Assembly (NCBI GenBank): GCA_905221605.1
Contig: CAJNDS010002800.1
Span: 127,501-191,500, forward strand
Length of the DNA: 64,000 bases
Reading direction: 5' to 3'
Origin: Symbiodinium natans
Taxonomy: Eukaryota > Sar > Dinophyceae > Suessiales > Symbiodiniaceae
Numbering within the stretch: the stretch's first letter is position 1; every line of letters begins with the position of its first letter. A program made the translations under genes and the position numbers. Under the pieces are notes generated by a model. That model was not told where the DNA came from and ran no database searches. It saw only the letters and a list, made by a program, of their open reading frames with translations. Positions 47,043 to 57,829 of this stretch are shown here, one piece after another.

Positions 47043-49290
47043 AGTTCGGAAACGTTCTGGGAGGACCACTACTTCCTGACCTACTGCGGCCCTCTTTTCG
47101 TGAGTGTTGCAGAAACCTTCGACCTCTTTGGCGCTAACGCGGCTTGGATGAGATCCAGAGCCTTTGGGCCCTGAATTGCTGGCGCACCTCAGAGCCACAC
47201 CATGTGCGTAGGGAAACTTTCCATGGACATTCTGAGCTCCTTTGCCGTATTCTTCCGGCAAGGCCCGCCTCCATGTAAGAGAGCTTGGGGCCGTCTAGGG
47301 GCAAAAGGTTAGGGGAGCTGCTTGTGTTGGCCCCTTCTGAAAAGCGGCACTAGCCTCAAAAAGGTTTGGAGATGTTTGGAGGGTTTGGGCCCAGGCCGGC
47401 TCGGACCTCGTCATGGGCCTCGTCTCCGTGGTGGGCGTGACCACCAAACTTCTGGAGGTGACCGCGAAAAATTTGTTGGGCTTAATTTGCTTGCAGGGGT
47501 TGGACAGGGTTGGCTATCGGAGCTTTAAGTTTCCTCGGCTCGGGGGATTTAATGTGCGGGGCTGCATCCTGTTCAGGGCAAGGAGTATGGTAGTGGCAGA
47601 AGGCAGCAAAGATCATGTCCTAGATCTTGCCGATGGCCGCAGAAGAAGCTGCGAAGTTGCCATTGAATCAGGAAAGCAAGGCTCGGACTCGTCTTTGGTG
47701 TCTCTGGGTCGCTTTTGTCTTGCTCAGGTTGTGACACAGTCGATGCCCTTTGTGGAGTTCGTCCCTTTTGAAGCAGCTGGGCTTCAAGAAAGGAATCCGC
47801 AATCAGGGTCAGTCCCCTTCTGTCTACGGAGAAATCTCTCTTTTGCACTTCTAGAGTCGACCACGCCTTACCTGAATTGCCTGAGCCCAAGCTCTGAGAT
47901 TAATTGGGAGCCAGAAGAAAAGCTGACTCAGGAGCATGACCAGTACCTGAGCGACCATTCGGATCCCTTCGAAGCAGAGAACTACCGAAAACTGACCTAC
48001 CAGCCCTTGAAGCTGCTGGATATGGGATTATGGGATCTCAGTGATGTCATGTTAAGTTCTCTTCTTGCTCTCGCTTGTACAGCATAAACGTTGCCGTTAG
48101 CCACACTCGTCGGCCAAGGCCTTCTGCAACCCGTAAGGGCAGGGCAGAGGGAGGGGAGCACGAGCGAGGGAGCGAGCTTGTGCTACCGAATGATTTCTAA
48201 TGCCCTTGCGCAGAGAAGTCCAACAAAAGCAAGCAGTCGTGAGCCGTGTGCCTGTCGATGCCCGTTTGTGCTGAGGCTGTACCAGTACCTCTGGCTGTGG
48301 CGCCACAAGCTCGTCCACATCAAGGATCAGAACTTTAAACCCCGATCCTAAACCCTAAACAAAGCTTGTGTCACGGCGGGTCGCTTGCGTCGCACGAGAG
48401 ATTCGTCAGCAAAGGACGGAACTGCAATCCGACATGGGCATTCAAACCTCCATCACAGTGACCAACACCATGCACAGGAGATAGCCTATATCCTCTGCAT
48501 GGACTCAGACATGCTCGTGGCCACACGGCTCTTCACTTGGGTTTCAGGCTTCAGAACCGAAAAAATGGGGATATGTCGTTAAGTTGAGATGTTGGATTGT
48601 GTGGACCGCCTGGCCCTTTTGGGCCTTGAACGGTAAGAGAACACTGCGGCGTATTTTACAAGTACTAGCCTTTCAAAGAGATGTCTTGGAAATTTTCAGA
48701 AATTTTGGCAAACGCGCTTCGGGCCGATTCCGGGACATCGTCGGAAGCCTTCTCAGCCTGACGTTTCCCACGATCAGCCTCGCAGGTCCGGCCTTTCATG
48801 CACGTCCTGGAGCTGCTGTCGCAGTGGCTGTGAGAAGAACGAGGTTAAGGTATGTTAAGGTTTCCAGGGCAAAGACGACCTCAACCATACCATGCCATAC
48901 CGCACTGGAAGCACTGAGATGGCACGAGATCCTCTCAAGTCCGAGAGCTGAACTGACAAGAACTGGTAGGGGCTCGTGCTGCGCCAAACTCTTGTACGGT
49001 TCTGATACTTCTCAGCTGAGTAGAAGAGAGCCGCTGGGCAGAGGATGCTCTCCCAGATTTGCGCTGGGACGTTGTCTTGAGTCTTGATCAGAGGCTCGAG
49101 GTCGACGTGTCGTTCTCCTACTATGACGGTACCCGGCATGTTCCGTGGGGCACGCCGGAGGAGTTGGCTGTCACGAAGAAGAGCCGTAGCTGTACGGGGT
49201 TTGATTCGCTTTGAGCCGGGATATCCAGCACGGTTGATGGCTACGAGTCGCACAGCCTTCGGTTTGATGCACCGCTGCCGGGCGTAGCAA
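47043..49290 (+). CDS. Multi-exon gene with glycosyltransferase-like DxD exon
   Basis: Exon-like pieces in order: 47,043-47,099 (FWEDHYFLTYCGPLF, then GTGAGTG donor), 47,932-48,045 (EHDQYLSDHSDPFEAENY, GT donor), 48,276-48,324 (LYQYLWLWRHKLVHIK), 48,478-48,540 (EIAYILCMDSDMLVATRLF), 48,786-~48,830 (VRPFMHVLELLSQW), 49,094-~49,183 (FSYYDGTRHVPWGTPEEL) and about 49,224-49,290 (VDGYESHSLRFDAPLPG). The pair at 48.3 and 48.5 kb joins in phase through a GA donor. CMDSDMLV after a helix and strand resembles the metal-binding DxD of GT-A glycosyltransferases. Whether all pieces belong to one gene is unknown. A nucleotide-sugar transferase is the best guess, held weakly. Confidence 0.38.
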
Positions 49291-49347
49291 GGGCTTTAGC
49301 AAAGCGGTTTTGGAGCAGTGTTTTGCAGGGCCCTGTTTTTCTTTGGC

Positions 49348-49600
49348 TCGGCTTGGCTTGGATCAGGGTGTTTTGCTTCCCAACACATACGAGTCTGCTC
49401 CAAACCCAAGCCAAGCCGATCCCGAAACCCAAGCCAAACCACCAAAACCAAGAGCCCAACCGAGGAAAAAGTAGACGCTCCGCACCCAAGCCAAACCAGC
49501 CAACCTGAGACAAGCCAAAGCACGTAGGACTTAGGAAAAGTACAAGAAAATTTTAAACGGGTAAACCCTGCACCCGAGCCAAGCCAAGTCGCACCAAAAG
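49348..49600. repeat. AAGCCAAGCC-type degenerate repeat with inverted copy
   Basis: CCAAGCCAAGCC/CCAAGCCAAACC words recur at about 49,406, 49,428, 49,488 and 49,577. The exact inverted 14-mer of the first copy lies at 49,348-49,361, so a stem of at least 14 pairs with a ~44-base loop could form. Confidence 0.7.
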
Positions 49601-50806
49601 CCAGCCCTGCACCCAAAAAACGCCCACCGCCAAAATTGCGATGTTTTCTTCATCACGTCCCAATTGAGGTAACCGAGGTTCCAGCACAAACTCTGTAAGA
49701 TCACCGAGGGCCTTGCTTCCCAAGCAAAGCCCATGCCAAGCTTCGAGCCCCCTTTCCCTCTTGACCACACAATTCACGCCCAGCCAGTCTCCATTTTGCA
49801 GCTTTTGGGGCATCCGCTTACTTCATTCTCGAAACAAATCGTCCTGTGGATTTCGTTGTAGAGACGGATGGTGTTTTGACACTTGGCTTTAGATTCTCGT
49901 CAGCTGAGGCAGAGCAGGCAGACAGGTTCAGCAGAAACCGCGCAGTCCCAATACCCCCCCACACCCCCTCAGGCCAACCATATGAACTGAGAAATGGACT
50001 AAATTCTTGAAGTATTCTTGTTGATTGTAGCGATATGCTTTGCCGCGATCGTCATTATTCGGGGTTGGCGCTGCGCTGTGGGGCTGAGAGGGTGACGCCG
50101 ACTGCACCAGTGTGCACGTTTTGCTGATGATTGGTGGCCATCTTTGTGTGGATGCGGATAGCGGCATGTAGCAGTATTTAGCGGAGAACCGAGGAGGGGC
50201 CTGGTGCGACTGCAGGGTGGGCTACTCATCATGCGGAGCTTTGGCTTGAGTAAGGCCAGGTAAGTGCAGGCTTCATCAAGATGTAAATCAGGGCTTTTCT
50301 AAGGGTTCCATGTGGTCGCAAAACTACAGCTATGGGCAGTACACAAACAACTTGACACCCTGTAGCCATAAGCTCAAGCGCTCACGCAACACAAAAACGA
50401 ATCAGCGTTCTCCTAACGTCGGTTAGGTTGGTCTGGGTTAGGAGGGACACACTCTGTTCAAAAGTGTGTGTGTGTGTGTGCGAATTCACATGTTGATGTT
50501 TCATGCTCGGTCTTCCGGTCGCGTGGGGAGAGGGGTCTCAGACACTCTGATCAGCCTGCTCACCCCAATGCTAGAGCATCGAACTGAAAAAGGAGACATG
50601 TGCACAAGCGAGCTGAAGTTGCAAGAAGCTGCTGGCTCATCCTTGAGCTTAGGAACTCCGTCGAGGCGCTCCAATGGTTTGCCACCTGGGTGCCTCGGAC
50701 GTCGAGACTCTGACATAGTGACATATTGGACATATTGCGCACGATTGCGCACCTCTCATGCTTACAACATTGGAACCCAAACCACCGAAGATAGCCCAAG
50801 CGCAAG
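49601..50806. other. Non-coding stretch
   Basis: No supported exon. Contains a short (GT)n at 50,464-50,481. Confidence 0.4.
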
Positions 50807-50894
50807 GAGTCCCTGACCGAAAGCGTCTACTTCGAGCGGGAAGCGGAGGGCCACCTCGGGGACCGCTGGCGAGACCTCCTACAGGACTTCAAAG
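50807..50894 (+). CDS. Exon of an unidentified gene
   Basis: AG|G acceptor and probable GC donor bound a frame encoding ESLTESVYFEREAEGHLGD and then RWRDLLQDFKG. Acidic, helical and clearly coding in composition. Neighbouring exons were not found and no family was recognised. Confidence 0.42.
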
Positions 50895-52188
50895 GCCAGG
50901 GGGGGCAGTCAACCGAAGTCAACCCTAAATGGTGTTCTAAAGTGTTGTAAACTCTGTAGAAATGTGTAGACGTTCACTGCGAGCGCTGTGTCAAAGAAGA
51001 CTCGCGTGGCCCCGTCCATGTCCAATGATTGATAGCCCCAGGGCCATCGCAAGCCGCCCTGGCTTTTCTGCTGACGCGGAGCGAGCTTGAAGTGATGCCG
51101 CTAGCCATGGTTTTGGGTGTGACTACAGTGGGCAATTATATGAAGAGTTATAGGCATTCGACTTCCAAGCGTTTTTGGATGATATGAGAAGGGTCGGAGT
51201 TGCTGTTGTTCAGGCCGCAGCTGAGGCAGAATGTGAGTCAATGCTGTAACACCGTGCGCGTCATTGAGCAACTGGGCAAGCAGTGACTGAGTCAATTCCT
51301 TACACAGTGGCTCTTAGTCTTCCGTTTCTTGCTTTTAAAGCCGGAGCGCTTCTTGCAGCGCACTTCCCCCGCGTAGACCTACCCGTAAGGCGTTTTGACG
51401 TCCCAAACCCGGCAGCCTCAAATTCCGGAAGTCCGGACAGCGAGCTGAAAGGCCAAGTTGGGCCAAGCTGCTCAGGGTTGGCGTTTGGGTTGGGTGAAGC
51501 CAAGTGGGCATCAGCCAAGGCTGGCGGCGCTGCGAAAAGGCGATCCTCCAGTTCCCGTTACCATGTTTGGCTACTCGGTTCACATTGGTACTTCTGACCC
51601 TGGAGTTGTGCATTGCAAAGGCTGTGTCAACGACTGGCCTTAGAAGCCAGAGCCCCACATTTCTGTGCATCGAGCACGCTCGTTTGATGTTTGCAAAGGA
51701 AGGCTTCTTCCCGCCGCACAAGCTACGGGCCAGCTGGGTTTAGGGTTTAGGGCTTCTTAGGGGTTTCCGTTGTTCGTCGGCTTTTTCAGCCTCAAAACCT
51801 ATAGATTTTCAAATCGGAGCCTGAATTGCACCTTGAAGGACTTATTCATCAGGGGCCATTAGAAGATGTTAAATGGCCCTATTGCTAAAGATCTTAAGCT
51901 TTGCAAACCAGGCCCCGATTTAAAAACTTAAAGGTTACTTTGTGGATTTTGCAAAATCTAAATCCGCCGGGGCATCAATCTTACCTCGCGGAAATTGACA
52001 AATGATTTAACAGATTAGGCAATTTCTAAAATTTAAAAGCCATATTACAAATAATGCAATGCACAACTTAAAAGAAGATTAAACACACTCAACATTTTTT
52101 GACCGGAGAAGCACGAAAGCTAGCGTAGCTTGAGGGGTGTGAATTGAATGGTTCAACGCAAAGGGTGGGGGGGGTGAGCGTTTGTTGG

Positions 52189-52345
52189 GCTCTCTCTCTC
52201 TCTCTCGCTCTCTCTTTCTTTCCTTCTCTCTCCGTCTAGCAGAAGGCGAGGAAGGGAAGAGGAGAGGGAGGCTGAGAGAGAGAGAGAGAGCGCAGGAAGA
52301 AACAGACAGGGGTTACGTGCACAGGAATACAGGAGAGAGAGAGAG
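52189..52345. repeat. (CT)n followed by (GA)n, inverted arrangement
   Basis: A CT-rich tract (about 52,189-52,235) is followed by GA tracts (52,274-52,291 and 52,331-52,347). The tracts are complementary and could pair as a hairpin. Confidence 0.85.
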
Positions 52346-53598
52346 AGGAGAGCCAGAACACGTTTTCTGGGGGCGGGCCTTCCGGGGGCTAAGTGCGCAG
52401 GAGGAAGAGAGTGAGGGAGAGGGAAAGGTCAGAGGGCCTTGGGCGTCTGGGACCCAGGGCTTCAGGCCATGTCTGTTTAGGTTTTGGAGTTCTGGGTTTT
52501 GGCGCTTCGAGGCCTGAGAACTCGTGTCGCGCTGCGTCTCCGATTGCTGTGTGATAAAGTATTCCCAAAAAGGTTACGTAGCTTTAGATGCATAAGAGGA
52601 GGACACGCCAAATGATACGTCAAGGTCCATGCCACATATCCTTCTCCTGCCTCCGCACTCCAACCAAAAAACATCCCAGTAGAAGCAAATATTAAATAGA
52701 CAACGCCCACAAAATGCCGCGCCCCAACTCAAATCTGCATTGTCCAAGTCGCGTTGCCTGACCAGCTAAGGCTTGCCAACGCAATATGTGACCCTCGTTT
52801 GCCATTGTGCAAGCCCGAAGCCTTCAGCCGTGAACAACCCTCATTCTGGCCGACAGGTTAGTCATAGTGGCTTCTGTGTAGGATGCACGTTGCGGCCCAT
52901 ATATGGTTGTTGTTGTTGTTGTTGTACTTGATGTATTCAAAGGGAGAACAAGGCTACTTGCAAACCCCTACAGGGTTCCTAGCTTGATGAGGAGCGCAAA
53001 GTCTGCAAGGATTAACGGCCGTAGTTTAGGATGTAAATCTCCAAACAAGCAGGGACAGACCCCTTGCGATCCAGAGCCTTACAAGTCAGATGAGCATGTT
53101 GAGAAGCTTAGCTGGGCCTAGCTTCTTGAAGCACTTTGGGCACGTTGCAAAGGCACGTAATCTTGCCGCCCTAAGCCCTAAGCTTCTCTAGGGACCCCAG
53201 ATGTGGCAAGGAACGATGCCGAGTCGACCGAGGACGGCGCACTTCCCAAGACGGCGCACTTGATCCATCTGAAAGGCTCCCGATTGCTGATTGCTAAGGC
53301 TGTGTGGTTGGCTCGAGCCATGTGCGTTACGAGTCTTACGAGAAATTCCAGCGGGTGGCGGTTCTTGTTCAATTCCACACAGCTTGCGCGTACCGAAAAT
53401 GGAACACCGATGGACGAATGACCGATCACAAAAATGTAGCAGGGGCCTAACGCGGCCTATTTTTGCACCTTTTGCCTTCGCCAAAGCCGAGTTTGACACG
53501 CCGATTTGCTGCACTCCAAGCTTCTTGCGCTTGTCTTGTTCCTGAAAGACAAGGTCCATCATGAGCGTAGCACTTCGGATGTTCAAGGAGGAGCATTG

Positions 53599-53650
53599 TA
53601 CTCTCTCTCTCTCTCTCTCTATCTCGCTTTCTCTTTCTCCCTCCCTCTCC
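53599..53650 (+). repeat. (CT)n microsatellite
   Basis: CT dinucleotides with minor interruptions continuing into TTTCTCCC-type sequence. Confidence 0.9.
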
Positions 53651-54155
53651 TCTGGGACAGTGCCCGAGAAAGGATGGCTGGCACAATGACAATAGAACCA
53701 TTGCAACAGGGGAGAGGGGGGAAGAGCGGAACGCAGCTGGAACATCAGCAGCCATCTTGCGGATTTAGAGGTTTGAAGTTTCAGCTGTACTTAGGTTGTA
53801 GTGCTCGGCAGGGTTCCAGGTCAGAACATTATCAGTCTTGATGTGTTCAGAGAAGAGAGATGCGCGCGCTATCCTCGATTCTCGACTATAAAGCATTAGA
53901 GTTTAAGTTGGTTGAGCCGTTGGCATTTGCAGAGACATTCACCGCAGAACAATGAACTCACTGTCTTTGGGGGCCGGGGGGAGTCCCCAAGGAAACCCGA
54001 CACCTTTCTCTCGTTTTGCTTGTCTACCATAGTGCCACAGTGGGTTTCAAGCAACTTTCGAGCTCCAAGAAACCAAGACATTCAACTGGCCTTTCGCAGG
54101 CATATGGTGGCGGAGCGTGCTGCCAGAAGGAGATTCAAATGATTCAGAAAAGATG

Positions 54156-54190
54156 AGAATATATACATATATATATATACACACATATTT

Positions 54191-54223
<33 letters not shown>
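54156..54223 (+). repeat. AT dinucleotide tract and 32-base G run
   Basis: TATACATATATATATATAC lies just before a run of 32 G (54,192-54,223), the longest homopolymer in the window. Confidence 0.95.
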
Positions 54224-54227
<4 letters not shown>

Positions 54228-55229
54228 AGAGTCTCTAATGATGAGTGTGCTAGCAGGGCTAACGAACAGACGACTGACTAGACAGGACAGCGAAGATACC
54301 CAGGGAGTATTTGTCATGTTTGTCGATGATAGTGAAGCATTCTGAGGGTTTTTACACAGAACTCACGGCAAAGTGACTCTTCGCACCACCGGTCAGACTC
54401 TTAGACTTTCCTCCAGGAAAAAAGAATGTGACAGCACCGACGAGAACTTACGAGTGGAACCGCGAAGCCTTCGACTTGCGACTTGGTCCCCAAGCCTTTT
54501 GCAGTGCTTAAAGCCGTTGCGCCTTTTCAAAGCATCTGCACGAAGACGCCCCAGTGGACCTTTAATATCACCAGCCGGTCCCCCTTGCGAGGCCCGTCAA
54601 TGCTGAACCGCTTGACACATCGAAGTCACTCTTGATGGCCTGTACTCCCAACTGTGGCGCTCGTTAGCACCCCGATTCCCTGCTGAATCCCCATGCCCTC
54701 CCAAACTTCATTGAATTCGTGAGCTTGTCAAGGTGGGAGAGGCACTACGCCGCCAACCTCAGCTCAATCTCATGTTCTTGGTTTCGAGGGTTGAGTACTG
54801 AGAGATGAGACTTCTGTGTGGGAGAGAGGTTTGCCTTGAAGCTTCAGAGTCTGTGAAGGCTTAGGGCTGCGAGCTTGCTATGCCAACTTGGGGAAACAGT
54901 GCAGGCCTTCGCTTTCCGGCCTCCACCTGCTGGTCTGTACGTACAAAGAGAGCCTTCACAGAGATCAGGACTTAAGTCCTATGCTGTACCTTCGGGGAGG
55001 TTCGAGGTACGACGAGGTGTCCATCTTAGGACGGCAGTAGTATCCAGGTATCCCATTGAAACGTGTGTGCGATCGTTGCGGTGCTTCCCTGCTTTCTGTT
55101 TGTGATACGTGATAGACGTGTTCTCGGGTTTCTTCCTTCAAGGAAGGCCAACACAAAGCCGGACAGGAAACCGAGCCCTGAGCCTCGAAATGAAAAAAAA
55201 AATGTCCAAGCCTACTAACTTGTACCGAG

Positions 55230-55332
55230 GCCACTTTCCTGGAACTGCTCCGACAGCGCGGGCGCCCTAGATCTCAGATCTCAGTCCAGGGCAGCTACGC
55301 CGTTCAGAATGCTTTTGAAACAACGCATCAGG
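55230..55332 (+). CDS. Exon of an unidentified gene, possibly of the RRM gene
   Basis: CGAG|G acceptor and GTATGG donor bound a frame encoding ATFLELLRQRGRPRSQISVQ then GSYAVQNAFETTHQ. Strongly coding in composition. It precedes the RRM exons on the same strand but the joining exons were not found. Confidence 0.45.
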
Positions 55333-56966
55333 GTATGGGGGGGTGGTAGATTGAAAGAAGACTTGGGATCGGGCTTTCCACTGCAAGGGGTGAGCGTCTA
55401 CGGTGCAGCTTCCTGGGTTATCTGGGGTGTTGAAGTACATCGCCCGCAAGTACAGCCTGCTACACTAGCCTCCGTCCCACCCAGATCATATGCACAATGC
55501 ACAGTGGCTGTTCTGCCCTGAACTTTACATATCGTCAACTACAGATGCGTCAAGCATTCATGTCGTCTGAGACTTTGTATTTTGTTGCGTTCTGTTTCGC
55601 GCGTTTTGCGTTTTGTTTTGCAGTGGCGCCGTACTGAGATATGATGAACCTTGGTTTGCCTATGAAGCAATGGCTGGGAAGCCCCCCGACGCTTGAAAAG
55701 CTCAGCTCCAAGCTTTGAGGCGGTATCCATCTCGACTTTCCGCGGTGAGCGTGCAAAAAAAGGTGCATATTCGCAAGTCAGGGTTGTCCTGCGACTCGAT
55801 ACAACTCCATACCATTTCAATACCTTGAGATCGGCCTCACCGATGACTGTGGAGTCTCGGAGCTTTTTTCTGGTGATCGAAGACCGAACCTGAAGGATGA
55901 GGTCTTGCCCTTGAAAACATGCACATTGCAGCCTGTGGATGTAAGCCGCAGCGTTGAGGTTTCCAGTGGCCTTCTCAGGGCTGTGTGTTGCAGTGCACGT
56001 TTCAAGGAAGCAAGCAAGGACATGGTGCCCACCTCCGCTGAGAAGCTCACACAGCGCAACCTCCAAAGCCACAGGCTTACACCCCAAAAACCCTACCTAG
56101 CCCAGGTGGACTCGACTGCATACCCTACTAGCTGTTGGCAATTGCCCCACGCTGCCCCACAGCTCAGCAACTGCCGTCCGCTGCAATGAACGGGCCCTCA
56201 GCACGGGCCTTGCGCGAGGCACGGGTTCTGTTGTTCGCCGCTCGCAAGACCCACCAAAAAAATGCACACTAGCATTTGCTAACCATCTCCAATTGTCCGT
56301 GCTGCAACTTCTCAAAGACCAGGGTGTAGAAAGGAGAGCTTTGGGGGTTTCTGGTCGTAAGGCGCCCTGAAGCAGCTTTTGCAGACATGAAGCGCAACTT
56401 GCAGGAAGATCGCTATTGAGCTATTCTTTGTTGTAGTGGCGTGGTGGAGTCGCACCACGGTTGTGGATCATGGTTGAGTTCTGTTCCAGCCAAAATGTAT
56501 TGTTTCATCAAGAGAATGGCACATTCGGATTGCTTGCCAGCAAATCCCTCCCTACCCTGAAAGCCCTCGTCGCCTTCAGCCTAGGATTTAGAAGCCCGAC
56601 TTGCCAAAACCAAACTAACCCAAACACCCAAAAGCCCGCAGCCATAGTGCAGGGCGGCATCGGAGGTTCGATCCCCTACAAGGTTGGGGTCACGCCCAGC
56701 GGCCCAGACGGGACTTTGGCGATTTGGGGCAGCTGACATGCACTGCTCACGGACAGGCTTTCCAAGCCTGAAGGTGAAGTAGGAACTCTCGAGCCTCAAA
56801 GAGCCTCAACAGGTCCGGAACTGGAACATTTGGCATTTGGACTATGAAGCGAAGCACCCCCAAAGCCGCCTAAAGCTGCCAATTGAGTCTGTTTCTTCTG
56901 TGAAATCCCCCCGTAGATCCGCGAGCGACGCTTAACAAAGCCTCCGAAGTTGGTCCCAGGCTCCAG

Positions 56967-57471
56967 GTGAAGCCCAAAGACGGGCCCATCCCCAAGGAAT
57001 GGCTCCGCAAGACCACCTTGCAGGTTTGCACAGGGCTTCAGCGTGAGTCTTTAAGGGTTTGGGCAGGGCTGGGGTCTTCAGGGTTTTCGCAGTTTGAGCA
57101 TCGAAGTGTGAGATGCATCTTTGATGCGGACGGCAGCTTCGTAGTCGTAGGCACAGGTAATGAGTTCAAATCGTTCTTCGTGCAGGCGCCCTTCGGCGAC
57201 TTCGGCCAGATCCTGCGCATCGACGTTTCCGAGTGCGCTGCCAAGGGAGAGGTGGCAGGTAACCTTCACCCTGCGAAATGACGGCGGGGGATGTTGATTC
57301 TGATGGATACAGTCTGGTTCGAGGAGAGAGGCGTTAGAAGGATTTCTCTACCATGCCACAAGTGTGGCAACACTGGTTTAGAAACAACGCTGGGAGAGTG
57401 GAGTGATTGAGGGCCGGGCAAGCCACAAAGTTGCGTAGCTCTCGCTGCTCGTTTCGCCAAAATAATCAGAA

Positions 57472-57514
<43 letters not shown>

Positions 57515-57829
57515 GTGGCCGAAACACATGAACCAACAGTGTGCTTCGGAGCCACTCAGGACACAGAGGTGCGCGTATGTGGAGTACGAAGCCGCGTGCC
57601 CAGCTGTGAGCCCGGAGCTTGCAAGTAAAACCAAAAAAAGGTCAGCACTCCAAGTCCAGAACACGTGCAAGCCACAAGCTCGACCACTGGCACAAGAAAC
57701 AAGGCGAAGCCGTGATGCACAGTGCAATCAGCGCAATGCCGTTTGGCACGGAAACGGTTGGACACTGCTTTTGTTGAAAGACCTTGGAGCGTAAATGTGG
57801 ATGATTGGCTCAACAACAAAAAGGCGTGA
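56967..57829 (+). CDS. RNA-recognition-motif (RRM) protein, partial
   Basis: Exons proposed: 56,967-57,023 (VKPKDGPIPKEWLRKTTLQ), ~57,112-57,146 (IFDADGSFVV), 57,186-57,251 (APFGDFGQILRIDVSE), ~57,567-57,625 (RCAYVEYEAACPAVSPELAS) and a terminal 57,791-57,829 (VNVDDWLNNKKA, stop). FGDFGQILRIDV fits the first helix and second strand of an RRM. RCAYVEY fits RNP1 ([RK]-G-F/Y-G/A-F/Y-V-x-F/Y). The domain binds single-stranded RNA, so a role in RNA processing or translation is inferred. A (TC)n microsatellite lies in the intron before the RNP1 exon. Phases of exons 1-2 do not agree, so a piece is missing or mis-set. Confidence 0.5.
57474..57512 (+). repeat. (TC)n microsatellite
   Basis: A near-perfect TC tract in the proposed intron of the RRM gene. 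Confidence 0.95.

Larger units (their letters stand above)
50895..55229. other. Gene-poor, repeat-rich stretch
   Basis: No supported exon in over 4 kb. Holds two TTTAGGG units near 51,738-51,753, an AT-rich block at 51,790-52,110, CT and GA microsatellites, a TTG repeat at 52,905-52,925 and the longest G run of the window. Open frames at 53.2-53.8 kb overlap on both strands and are unrecognised. Confidence 0.5.

Noticed and set aside
56660-56682. GGTTCGATCCC, a perfect tRNA box B
   Set aside because: No box A or acceptor stem within 80 bases upstream; probably chance or a decayed SINE fragment.
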